Below, one piece after another: positions 56,362 to 64,000 of a DNA stretch of 64,000 nucleotides (positions within the stretch are counted from its first letter, which is position 1; each line of letters opens with the position of its first letter). This stretch comes from an uncultured Lachnospiraceae bacterium (lineage in GTDB: Bacteria > Bacillota > Clostridia > Lachnospirales > Lachnospiraceae), in contig CAMEJJ010000001.1 in assembly GCA_945919795.1 (NCBI GenBank), forward strand, positions 62,001-126,000. The letters are read 5' to 3'. The notes under the pieces are model-generated. The model searched no databases. It had not been told where the DNA came from and was given only the letters and a program-made list of their open reading frames with translations. The position numbers were made by a program, and so were the translations under genes.

Positions 56362-59300
56362 TTATAAAATCCGGACTTTGATTTCTTCACTGAGTTTTTC
56401 CCGTACACGGTTTTTGTCTATCACAACAACAACATAGTCTCCCTCGTTCTCTTTTACAAACGAAGTCTTAAAAACAACGAGATAATGTCCGGTTCCCCAG
56501 TCACCGAGTTTATGATCCGGCACTTCCACCAGCCAGTCATCCTCAATACTCTTTAGTGGTATTCGAGCCAGTTTCTTTCTTTCATTATGTTCTCCGACTT
56601 CATATAAGACACAGCTGTCATGCAATAAAGCCAAATAGCAGTAAAGTCCCAGTCCAAGCAGACCGGCTATCAAAACAAATGCCAGAAAAGCAGCTGCAAT
56701 ACGCTTTACCTTTTTTTCTTCTTTTGCTTTTTTCTCACTGTCATCTTCCAGCGTACTTGTATCAATTTCTCTGTTCTTCAGCTTTTCTTCCATTTTCTCT
56801 ACGAAAAGCTCTGTCGCATCATCCTGATTATCATGATTCTGCAGCTTTGATATATCTTCTTCGTGAAAGTCGTCATAGTTTTTTTCATCTGACATATCTA
56901 TTGTTTCAAATAAATCTGTCGGTTTCTGCTTTTTCTTGCTGTTGTTTGTTTTCTTTTTTAAACTTTCATTTGCATCATCTGTTTTTTGTTTTTCGTTAGG
57001 AGTATTCATCGCATTTGGGTCATTGGATGCATCTTTCGGATTTTGGTCATCTGCACTGCTTCCCGGCCCATCCGTATTGTCCGCATCATTGTAACTGTCT
57101 CCATCATGATTATTGTCCCCGTTATCGCCATCGCCGGAACCGTCACTATCATGATTGTTGTTGCCGTTATCACCATTACCGGAACCATCGCCATCATGAT
57201 TGTTGTTGCCGTTATCACCATTACCGGAACCATCGCCATCATGATTGTTGTTGCCGTTATCGCCATCATGATTGCCGTCTCCGTTATCGCCATCACCGGA
57301 ACCATCGCCGTCATGATTATTGTCTCCGTTATCTCCATTATTATCATTGCCGGAGCCATTGTTATCTTCATCCGGAATTTCCGTTTTTTTAACGATATCA
57401 TCGACAACTTCCTGCTGCTCGTTTGTCAATCCCATGTTATCACGTACAACAATTTCATAGGTATCGTTTTCATCTACATCGATATAATTAGTTTCCTGCC
57501 ATGTATTTCCACCATCAAAAGAGTAAGCCTCTTTGGGCAGACCGCTTCCATCTCCATCATCTGCCGTTACAGTAATACGGATTGTCTGCGGATTCAAAGT
57601 TTCTTGTTCAACGGACTGAATGGTTGGCGGATTACAATCTACATTTGTTATCTCCACACTACTCTTTTGTATGTTTCCAAGGTTATCATATGCTGTAATC
57701 TCATATTCTCCGGCAGGCAAAGAATCAGTATCAAAATGCATCTCTTTTTGATTCTCCTGATCCGGCCTGAAACAAAGTATCTCTTCACTTTTTGCTTCTT
57801 TTATCTCAACCTTTTCCATCCCCGAACCATTGTCACTCACATCTATATGAATGCATTTTTCTTTTGTCCAGACATTTTCTTCGATTATAACCGGCTCTCC
57901 GACATCCAATGCCGATACCTCTAATTGAGGCTTATCCAAATCAATATTACTTACTATGGTACTTTGTTCAGCGATATTTCCCACACAATCGCGCACGCGA
58001 ACAGTATAAGTGCCGTTGGTTGTAACCGGATATTTATTATTGGCTGTCCATGCCCCATTGTTAAAGGAATAAGCAGTGGCATGCAAACCACTTCCACTGT
58101 CGCTTGCCGTTACCGTTAATTCATTAGAAATACAATATGATTCTTGATTTTGTGCAATACTGTGGATTGTCGGCAGTGTCCGGTCAATATTGGAAACGGT
58201 AATCGTCCTGCTGCTTTCATTTCCAACCGCATCCCTGACGCGGACAGAATATGTTCCGTTTTCCGTAACAGTAATTTGATTTTTATTGGTCCATCCGCCA
58301 TGATTAAACGAATATGCAGTACCATGAAGTCCACTTTCATAATCCGATGCCGCAACGGTCAAAACAGCACTGGTACAATAACCGTTTGTATTTATGTTAA
58401 AAGACGATATGACAGGTGCCGTCCTATCGATGCAATCAACCGTAATACTGTTCATGTCGCTTTCATTTCCCAATTGGTCATAGGCTTTTACCTGATAATT
58501 TCCATTCTCATTAACTGTGTATTGTTCTGTCATAGTTGTCCCATTTGAAGCATTCGTACCATTGCGTACTTCACTCCCATTTTTATAAAAGCGTATGCCT
58601 CCCGGACGCGATTGGTTATCACTGGCAGTTGCCTGTATAACTGCACTCGTACCCCATGTTTTTCCGTTTACGGTTGCAGTCGTTCCGGAAGCCGAAACAC
58701 CCACTTGAAGAGATGGTGCTCCACTGTCAATACGGTCTAAATTGGTTGGGGTTACATTTTTTAAAGACTGATAGTACCAGACATGATGGTCATGTCCATA
58801 CGTTTCAGAGATATGAATATAGGCGCCTCCGGCAGGCTGATAGGTATAGCAGATATAATTGGGCACTTCTGATAAATCAGAAACCGTAAAACTTGCCCGA
58901 ACAGCATTCGTTTCATCCGGCGTTGCACTTCCGACTACTCGTCCATCATAAATCGCTCCAAGATTTAACGCTCCCTGTTCCCAGATTACTCCATTGGGTT
59001 TATATGCAAAATGGCATCCACCGGACGGATCCAAATTGTTTCCAATATAAAAATCACACCCGTCAAATTCCTGAAAAGCAATAAACTCTTTTGTCAATGT
59101 ATAATCTACCCGATATCCACCCGGTGTACTATACCCATTTGCACTTTGTGCGCCTTCTAATGCAGTAATCGTTACCGTACCATCCTGATATGCCCCTGTC
59201 ATCTGATAATCATAGGCCCAGATATTTTGAACATTTATGACTGTCATACTTAGACAGAGCACCAAAAACAATGCCAACTTCCATCTGTGCATTTTATTTC

Positions 59301-59445
59301 TCTTTTCCCTGCTTTTTACTTTCTTGCTTTTTTCTTTCATGCATTTTCCGACATGAATTCTTACTGCCTTCAAATGTTTTTTTGTTTCTTTATTCTTTTT
59401 TTCAGCAGTTTTTCCTGTACATCTTTTTATTTTATTTTTTTGCAT
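56362..59445 (-). CDS. Large surface protein with Ig-like repeats and a D/N/G-rich stalk
   Basis: 1027 residues. Very basic start of about 55 residues, then a signal-like helix (WKLALFLVLCLSMTVI). About 80-230 is a beta domain; about 245-670 holds four or five Ig-like repeats with the pattern TAPxISSxxxNxxxYCTSAxLTVxASD ... YSVRVRDAVGN. Next is a linker of NGDNGNNNHDGDGSG units (about 690-790), then a charged Lys/Asp/Glu region, a membrane helix (about 940-960) and a folded C-terminal domain of about 70 residues. Start at 59445 since AAGGAG is 6 bases before. Probably a cell-surface receptor or adhesin. Confidence 0.8.
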   Translation of the reverse strand: MQKNKIKRCTGKTAEKKNKETKKHLKAVRIHVGKCMKEKSKKVKSREKRNKMHRWKLALFLVLCLSMTVINVQNIWAYDYQMTGAYQDGTVTITALEGAQSANGYSTPGGYRVDYTLTKEFIAFQEFDGCDFYIGNNLDPSGGCHFAYKPNGVIWEQGALNLGAIYDGRVVGSATPDETNAVRASFTVSDLSEVPNYICYTYQPAGGAYIHISETYGHDHHVWYYQSLKNVTPTNLDRIDSGAPSLQVGVSASGTTATVNGKTWGTSAVIQATASDNQSRPGGIRFYKNGSEVRNGTNASNGTTMTEQYTVNENGNYQVKAYDQLGNESDMNSITVDCIDRTAPVISSFNINTNGYCTSAVLTVAASDYESGLHGTAYSFNHGGWTNKNQITVTENGTYSVRVRDAVGNESSRTITVSNIDRTLPTIHSIAQNQESYCISNELTVTASDSGSGLHATAYSFNNGAWTANNKYPVTTNGTYTVRVRDCVGNIAEQSTIVSNIDLDKPQLEVSALDVGEPVIIEENVWTKEKCIHIDVSDNGSGMEKVEIKEAKSEEILCFRPDQENQKEMHFDTDSLPAGEYEITAYDNLGNIQKSSVEITNVDCNPPTIQSVEQETLNPQTIRITVTADDGDGSGLPKEAYSFDGGNTWQETNYIDVDENDTYEIVVRDNMGLTNEQQEVVDDIVKKTEIPDEDNNGSGNDNNGDNGDNNHDGDGSGDGDNGDGNHDGDNGNNNHDGDGSGNGDNGNNNHDGDGSGNGDNGNNNHDSDGSGDGDNGDNNHDGDSYNDADNTDGPGSSADDQNPKDASNDPNAMNTPNEKQKTDDANESLKKKTNNSKKKQKPTDLFETIDMSDEKNYDDFHEEDISKLQNHDNQDDATELFVEKMEEKLKNREIDTSTLEDDSEKKAKEEKKVKRIAAAFLAFVLIAGLLGLGLYCYLALLHDSCVLYEVGEHNERKKLARIPLKSIEDDWLVEVPDHKLGDWGTGHYLVVFKTSFVKENEGDYVVVVIDKNRVREKLSEEIKVRIL
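57095..57360. repeat. 45-base type coding repeats of the stalk
   Basis: Repeated blocks such as GTTGCCGTTATCACCATTAC and CGGAACCATCGCCATCATGA encode the Gly/Asn/Asp/His linker. Several copies are identical in DNA, so the length is probably variable. Confidence 0.8.
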
Positions 59446-59474
59446 TTCAGACTCCTTCATGTATTTAAAATCAT

Positions 59475-59486
59475 CGACATATGTCG
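59475..59486 (-). promoter_or_regulatory. Perfect palindrome before the surface protein gene
   Basis: CGACATATGTCG lies 30-41 bases upstream of the start codon. On the minus strand it falls within the 17-base spacer of a possible promoter (TTGTTA and ATGATT), a usual place for a repressor. Confidence 0.45.
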
Positions 59487-59539
59487 TTTTGTAACAACAC
59501 GAAAAAATCTACCCAATCATAGGCATCAATCCCTTTTAA

Positions 59540-59680
59540 TAATTTAGAAAATGTGAAAAAATGGGCGAACTGCCCGATAGAACCGGAATTCCGGCAGAAA
59601 CCACTCTTTGTGTGGCTTTTAGTAAAATATAACACAGGCGGTTTGCTTTGTCCAGCCTGTGTTACAAATTTTGTTTATAT
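59540..59680 (-). promoter_or_regulatory. Structured leader region upstream of the surface protein gene
   Basis: Minus strand in order: a perfect 10-pair hairpin TAACACAGGC/GCCTGTGTTA followed by TATTTT, a hairpin AAGCCAC/GTGGTTT, then CTGCC...GGCAG enclosing the palindrome CCGGAATTCCGG, and GGGC-AGTTC-GCCC followed by six T after one A. The last two share bases and exclude each other. No known riboswitch class was recognised. The rest of the 59446-59789 gap holds the palindrome above and a family B remnant. Confidence 0.5.
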
Positions 59681-59701
59681 TTTTTCTCTTTTTGAATTTA
59701 T

Positions 59702-59764
59702 GTTCCCAATATATATCTTTGTCCGCCTCGTAAAAGTCGGCGAACAAAGATATATATTGGGAAC
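59702..59764. repeat. Family B deletion derivative
   Basis: GTTCCCAATATATATCTTTG plus T pairs perfectly over 21 bases with its complement at 59744-59764; 21 bases lie between. Outer sequence (GCAAATCCGAGAGTGG) matches the family B end. The whole core and inner arms are missing. Confidence 0.75.
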
Positions 59765-59789
59765 GCAAATCCGAGAGTGGAATATATTT

Positions 59790-60830
59790 TTACTCTCCCT
59801 CATAAATCAATGCACCGGTCGTATAAGCCTGAAACTTCAAGGTATTTATAAAGTCTGCGACATTATCTTTGGTCACATAGGCACCAAATCCCTGAATCAT
59901 AATCTCGGCCTCATTGCCGCCATTCTGCATGATATCCATGATAATATCGGCCGCTTCCGGCGTAAAATGGCTCGTTTCAAAATAATAGGAATCATCCATG
60001 GAAATGCGATTATATCCACTGAAATTATAATAATCGGTAACTTCACTCAACCGCTCTAAAAAATCCAGATATTCATTATTAATAGACTTTTCATAAGTCG
60101 TCACATACATCGGGTTTGTAAAAACCGTCAATTTTATATCATGTGCCGTACAAATATCACAAAATTCCTGTATTTCAGCAATCGCCTCATCCACACGCGG
60201 ACTATAATAGGTTGCCCAGTAAGCCTCTTTATTTTCTTCATCAAAAACAATATCGGCATTTAGGTCTTCACACCCGGTAGAATACATACGCCTGCGCAAA
60301 TCTCCGGTATCACCATCATAATTTCGGATTACCGAAAGAGACTCAATCGTAGTAATGGTGTCCAGATACGACGTAAAAAATCCAATCTTTTCATCCAGGG
60401 AACCTGTAAAAGGAAACACCTTCCGATATAACTGTTTCTCATGGTATTGTGGAGAAACCAGATAAGAAATATTATCCAAACTTAAATAGACCTGTTTGGG
60501 AATTTCTCCATTGACAATCAATGCCTTGAGGGTATCCACCTGCTCAGCCGGAACTCCCTCGGAATAAGAGAGATTGTACCATGATCCGTCCGGCAACTTG
60601 GATACATCAATAAAACCGGCTCTGGAAGAACCAAACAGATAGGAATCGTATTCATCCTGATGTTCTATTACATATTTCGTTTTAATATAGTTTTTATTCG
60701 GCTCAACACCATTGTCGCGAATTTCATCCGCATGAAAAACATTATACGGATCGATCATCACATTGATGGGTATAACCGTTATTCCCAATAAGAACACAAA
60801 TAAAAACAATCGAAAGAGAAATCTATCCAT
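59790..60830 (-). CDS. SGNH/DltD-like surface acylation partner
   Basis: 346 residues with one N-terminal membrane helix (about 5-25) and an outer domain. The block DSYLFGSSRAGFIDVSKLPD resembles the GSSR/GDSR nucleophile region of DltD, AlgJ and similar proteins, and YYFETSHFTPEAADIIM near the C-terminus supplies a His. It is adjacent to, and co-directional with, an MBOAT gene (138 bases apart), the usual genetic pairing for O-acylation of an extracellular polymer. AGGAG precedes the ATG. Confidence 0.78.
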   Translation of the reverse strand: MDRFLFRLFLFVFLLGITVIPINVMIDPYNVFHADEIRDNGVEPNKNYIKTKYVIEHQDEYDSYLFGSSRAGFIDVSKLPDGSWYNLSYSEGVPAEQVDTLKALIVNGEIPKQVYLSLDNISYLVSPQYHEKQLYRKVFPFTGSLDEKIGFFTSYLDTITTIESLSVIRNYDGDTGDLRRRMYSTGCEDLNADIVFDEENKEAYWATYYSPRVDEAIAEIQEFCDICTAHDIKLTVFTNPMYVTTYEKSINNEYLDFLERLSEVTDYYNFSGYNRISMDDSYYFETSHFTPEAADIIMDIMQNGGNEAEIMIQGFGAYVTKDNVADFINTLKFQAYTTGALIYEGE

Positions 60831-60921
60831 GCTATCTCCTGCTTTACTAAATGTGAATTACGAATGCTCTGGGATTGTAAAAGTGCAGACTACAAATCAA
60901 TCCAAAGGTATTTTGCACCAT

Positions 60922-60969
60922 GATACCAATGGATTGCTATGCACTTTGTGCTCTCGTAATTCCGGTATC
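60922..60969. repeat. Family C hairpin downstream of the MBOAT gene
   Basis: GATACCAATGGATTGC (60922-60937) pairs with GTAATTCCGGTATC, with loop ACTTTGTGCTCTC like that at 20151-20196. It ends at the MBOAT stop codon and may terminate that transcript. Confidence 0.65.
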
Positions 60970-62318
60970 TAGAAACTAAAGTATATAAATTCCTGCGATG
61001 TTCCGTTATGAATATGGTATGCCAGAATCACAATAGAAAAAATGAGATAAATCGCATACCGAATCGGTATTGCCAGTCGATCCATTTGTCTTAGCACATC
61101 CACTTTTCGATTGGCAATATCAAATCCAAACAAAACAGCTATCGCCGCAATCAACATAAACAAATCTTTTTTTACCATTTCAAGCTTTCGGTATGCCAGC
61201 ATCAAATCCATATCATAGAACATATATCGGAACATCCTGAGAGCCTGCATGACATTGTCTGCCCTGAAAAATACCCAGGCGCAGGATACCGCCAGAAACG
61301 TGATCATGAGTCCGAGAATTTTCGGCATACGCACTTTGCAGCATTTTTTGTATAAGCGGTAGATGACCTGATAAATGCCATGTAGCAGTCCCCATATCAG
61401 AAAAGTCAGGTTCCCGCCATGCCAGATACCACTGACAAGAAATGTAATCAATAAATTCAAATACGTTTTAACTTTTCCTTTTCTACTGCCGCCTAAAGGG
61501 ATATAAACATAATCTTTCAGCCATGTCGATAACGAAATATGCCACCGGTTCCAAAAATCTTGGATATTCACAGATAAATACGGGCTCTTAAAATTCTCCA
61601 TGGAAGTTATTCCAAACAGTCTGGCAATTCCAATCGCCATATTGGAATATCCTGCAAAATCACAGTAAATCTCAATCGTATAAAAGAACATGGCAATCAT
61701 ATAGCTGATACCCAGAAATGCCTCCGACATATCAAATACGCGATTAACATACACAGCCAGAGTATCCGCAATCAAAAGCTTTTGGAATAGTCCCCACAAA
61801 ATTAGTCTCATACCATAAACAGCTTGTGATTCGTCAAAAGTTTTATCTGCTTTTAACTGTGGAATTAAATCCTTGGCACGGTTAATCGGTCCGGAAACCA
61901 GATCCGGAAAAAAGGCCAGATATAAAAACACAGGAATCGCTTTTTCTTCCGCTTCCGTCTTTTTTTGATAAACATCCACCATATAACTGATAGACTTAAA
62001 CATATAAAAAGAAATGCCGACAGGAATCACAATGTTCTGGAACATTCCCGGCAGCAGTCCCGCGTATTTAAAAAAGGCCAATATAACAATTTGTATAATG
62101 ATGCCAAATGCCAATGTCTTTTGATTGCAATGCTTCCCAACCAGATAAGTCAGCAGAGAAACCAAAATTAACAACACCACATATCCCGGTGAAAGGGTTA
62201 AATAAAAGCCATAGCTGATTAATAAAAGCAAAGGCATGCGTGCTTTCTGCGGTGCCGCCCAGTACATCATAAAGACCAACGGCAAAAAAACGGCAAAGGC
62301 TAAAGATGTGAACTGCAT
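60969..62318 (-). CDS. MBOAT family O-acyltransferase
   Basis: 449 residues with about 11 helices; AlgI/DltB/PatA type. The catalytic His lies in SGIWHGGNLTF, preceded by FWNRWHISLSTWLKDYVYIPLGG, the family signature. Moves acetyl groups across the membrane to an outer acceptor with the SGNH partner downstream. The polymer could be peptidoglycan, a polysaccharide or a teichoic acid; the absence of dltA and dltC nearby argues against D-alanylation. GGAG precedes the ATG. Confidence 0.92.
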   Translation of the reverse strand: MQFTSLAFAVFLPLVFMMYWAAPQKARMPLLLLISYGFYLTLSPGYVVLLILVSLLTYLVGKHCNQKTLAFGIIIQIVILAFFKYAGLLPGMFQNIVIPVGISFYMFKSISYMVDVYQKKTEAEEKAIPVFLYLAFFPDLVSGPINRAKDLIPQLKADKTFDESQAVYGMRLILWGLFQKLLIADTLAVYVNRVFDMSEAFLGISYMIAMFFYTIEIYCDFAGYSNMAIGIARLFGITSMENFKSPYLSVNIQDFWNRWHISLSTWLKDYVYIPLGGSRKGKVKTYLNLLITFLVSGIWHGGNLTFLIWGLLHGIYQVIYRLYKKCCKVRMPKILGLMITFLAVSCAWVFFRADNVMQALRMFRYMFYDMDLMLAYRKLEMVKKDLFMLIAAIAVLFGFDIANRKVDVLRQMDRLAIPIRYAIYLIFSIVILAYHIHNGTSQEFIYFSF

Positions 62319-62364
62319 ATCTTTACTCCATTTCTGAAAATTCGGTTACGTAATTGTACAATGC

Positions 62365-62490
62365 TTAATTTTCTTCGTTTTCTTCTTCTTCAATTGCTGC
62401 AGATGCGCTTGCTGAAACCGCAACAACAACAATCACTGCAATCACAACAACCAAAAGAATCAGTGCAAGTATTCCAATCATTAATCCCAT
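62365..62490 (-). CDS. 41-residue single-pass membrane protein
   Basis: Starts MGLMIGILALILLVVVIAVI, continues with a Val/Ala/Ser helix end and closes with an acidic tail (EEEENEEN). AAAGGAG lies 8 bases before the ATG, and motif D about 30 bases upstream, so expression is likely. It lies 46 bases upstream of the MBOAT gene and may be co-transcribed with it. Function unknown; it could be a small subunit of the acylation complex. Confidence 0.7.
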   Translation of the reverse strand: MGLMIGILALILLVVVIAVIVVVAVSASASAAIEEEENEEN

Positions 62491-62520
62491 CGTTAAAACT
62501 CCTTTAAACTATATATTTAT

Positions 62521-62543
62521 GATGTTGAGGTCAAAAGATATTC
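62521..62543 (-). promoter_or_regulatory. Motif D upstream of the 41-residue protein
   Basis: Minus strand AATATCTTTTGACCTCAACA followed by TC. It is the sixth copy and again points towards the downstream gene. Confidence 0.5.
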
Positions 62544-62651
62544 TGCCTCAATTTTGTTTTCGATATTTATATTTTACCTTAGGTTGCATAAATAAGAAAT
62601 AAAAATTTGAAAAAAAACATATATTTAATAAAAAGAGTTCGGAGTTTTGCA

Positions 62652-63416
62652 TTGAACAAACTTTCTTTTTCCAAAAAATATTTACTTCTTCCATCTATTA
62701 TCATATTTGCAATAGCACTCTATTTCACTCTGCATCATGAAATCAGTGTCAGCAATACCGTGAATGGCCGGGAATTACCCATCTATTGTGTCGAAACCGA
62801 TAAACCGCAAATTGCGATTACCTTTGATGCGGCCTGGGGAAACGAAGATACTCCCCGTATTCTGGAAATTTTGAAAAAGCACAACGTAAAAGCCACTTTC
62901 TTTATGACGGGAGGCTGGGTTTCAAAATACCCGGATGATGTCAAGCATATCTATGCCGACGGTCACGATCTGGGAAATCATAGCGAAAACCACAAAAACA
63001 TGTCCCAATTATCGGATGAAGAATGTAAAGAAGAAATTCTTTCCGTACACGAAAAAGTCAAAGAACTTACCGGGTATGAGATGTTTCTGTTCAGACCTCC
63101 CTATGGGGATTATGACAATCATGTCATTACAAACAGCCGTGCGGTCGGCTACTATCCCATCCAATGGGATGTAGACAGTCTTGACTGGAAAGACTATGGT
63201 GCCAATGATATCATCAAAAAAGTCTGTGACAACAAAAATCTGGGGAACGGTTCCATTATTTTATGCCACAACGGAGCCAAATACACTGCGGATGCACTCG
63301 ACACCCTGCTAACCAAATTAACAGATATGGGGTATGAATTTGTTCCTTTATCAGAGTTAATCTATCGTGATGACTACCATCTGGATGTATGCGGCAGACA
63401 AATCAAAAACGATTGA
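62652..63416 (+). CDS. Polysaccharide deacetylase (NodB domain, PdaB-like)
   Basis: About 254 residues. N-terminal membrane helix (about 10-30), then a CE4 domain: metal Asp in ITFDAAWG, His pair in GHDLGNHSENHK, RPPYGDYDNHV, and the late WDVDSLDWKDY and ILCHNG motifs. Removes N-acetyl groups from peptidoglycan or another amino-sugar polymer outside the cell. The start is taken as TTG 62652 with GGAG 7 bases before; the frame is open back to a TTG at 62607 without a ribosome binding site. It diverges from the acylation genes. Confidence 0.88.
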   Translation: MNKLSFSKKYLLLPSIIIFAIALYFTLHHEISVSNTVNGRELPIYCVETDKPQIAITFDAAWGNEDTPRILEILKKHNVKATFFMTGGWVSKYPDDVKHIYADGHDLGNHSENHKNMSQLSDEECKEEILSVHEKVKELTGYEMFLFRPPYGDYDNHVITNSRAVGYYPIQWDVDSLDWKDYGANDIIKKVCDNKNLGNGSIILCHNGAKYTADALDTLLTKLTDMGYEFVPLSELIYRDDYHLDVCGRQIKND

Positions 63417-63513
63417 ATCGGGCACAGCGAAATGCTATGATAAAATTAATCTAAAAAATAAAATGTGATTATGAAAAACACGAAACGAACGCACGGATGG
63501 GAGGGAAATACGC

Positions 63514-64000
63514 ATGAATATAAAATGTAAAAACTGCGGTGGCATTTTAGAATTTGATCCTAAAATCCAAATGCTTTTTTGTGGTCACTGCCATAGTACA
63601 TTTCCCATCGAATCATCTTCAGGCGAACACAAAACCATATTTGGAGCATCACATTTTTCTTCGGACGATATGCTTGCCAATGAGCTTATGGATGTTGATA
63701 TTTATACTTGTGCAAGCTGTGGCGCCGAACTTTTCATCAATGATGTCGAGCTTTCCACTTACTGTGTCTATTGCGGACACCCTTCGATTGCCTATAGCCG
63801 CACAGAGAAGCGTATAAAACCGCAATATATCATTCCTTTTAAAGTAAGCAAAGAGGAAGCGCTTGACGCAATCCGGGAAAAATTTATCAAAAGTGAATAT
63901 GTGGACTGGGCAGACAAATTTTTTGTTCCTGAGCTATTGCGCGGTATCTACGTCCCCTATGGCATGTTTTGCTATCACATAAAGGGAAAAGCATTGATAA
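63514..64000 (+). CDS. Zinc-ribbon protein, 3' end beyond the window
   Basis: 162 codons visible. Two zinc ribbons: CKNC...CGHC (about 5-26) and CASC...CVYC (about 70-90), then a region (RIKPQYIIPFKVSKEEALDAI) known from long TFIIB-type zinc-ribbon proteins of Clostridia that end in membrane helices. GGGAGGG lies 8 bases before the ATG. Function unknown. Confidence 0.72.
   Translation, partial: MNIKCKNCGGILEFDPKIQMLFCGHCHSTFPIESSSGEHKTIFGASHFSSDDMLANELMDVDIYTCASCGAELFINDVELSTYCVYCGHPSIAYSRTEKRIKPQYIIPFKVSKEEALDAIREKFIKSEYVDWADKFFVPELLRGIYVPYGMFCYHIKGKALI

Noticed and set aside
56986-57924. Plus-strand open frame of 312 codons, with Ile/Val/Thr repeats
   Set aside because: It is antisense to the D/N/G-rich stalk and Ig-like region of the surface protein. 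Its repeats are the complement of the 45-base coding repeats and it has no convincing ribosome binding site.
59540-59680. c-di-GMP-I riboswitch
   Set aside because: AGAGTGG and GCAAACC fragments recall the class, but the GACGCAAAGCC core and the receptor hairpin arrangement are absent.
59553-60059. Plus-strand open frame of 168 codons
   Set aside because: It runs through hairpins and the family B remnant and then antisense into the SGNH-like gene; no ribosome binding site or recognisable domain.

Overview
The window looks like chromosome of an anaerobic Firmicute of the class Clostridia, most probably a member of the Lachnospiraceae. The evidence is the gene set (AddAB, LL-diaminopimelate aminotransferase with DapF, GatCAB together with GlnRS, an ANTAR regulator behind glnA, DUF4214 surface proteins, ThiT under a TPP riboswitch), strong GGAGG ribosome binding sites and a moderately low GC content judged by eye. 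About four fifths of the genes are on the minus strand. No rRNA, tRNA, transposase, phage or CRISPR gene was seen.

Layout. 0.2-3 kb: plus-strand signal peptidase, TPP riboswitch with thiT, and a family 2 glycosyltransferase. 3-10 kb: addB-addA recombination nuclease. 11-20 kb: a small unknown protein, an NCS2 permease, a DUF6062-type protein, a TetR regulator, a secreted LRR/DUF4214 protein, an acidic membrane protein, and a MocR regulator with a DUF2225 protein. 20-31 kb: glnS, a large membrane protein, a GGDEF-EAL protein, guaB, small unknown genes, an SCP2 protein and an SGNH esterase. 31-37 kb: gatCAB and a GT-C type membrane protein. 37-43 kb: ECF sigma factor, anti-sigma-like protein and VWA lipoprotein, then a DUF4214/M15 peptidase. 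43-54 kb: metabolism (dapL, dapF, glnA with nitR-like ANTAR gene, nadE, hslO, methyltransferase, hisC). 54-63.4 kb: a cell-surface region with a GT-C protein, a 1027-residue Ig-like surface protein, an MBOAT/SGNH acyltransferase pair, a 41-residue membrane protein and a polysaccharide deacetylase. A zinc-ribbon gene runs off the right edge.

The most unusual content lies between the genes. Seven copies of a 210-260 bp near-complete palindrome (called family A here) sit within a few tens of bases of gene ends. Their outer arms differ in sequence but remain self-complementary, and their core hairpin varies by compensatory pairs. Twice they occur as an inverted pair around a spacer that carries another conserved motif (family D). 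A second palindromic family (B, about 230-265 bp full length) occurs as one full copy and several deletion derivatives, with a terminator-like core. A short hairpin family (C) and the 25 bp motif D add to this. D lies upstream of minus-strand genes in the same orientation at all six sites. Other regulation seen: a TPP riboswitch followed by a hairpin that covers the thiT ribosome binding site, a similar hairpin over the site of the GT-C gene at 36.9 kb, and a terminator/ANTAR-like leader before glnA.
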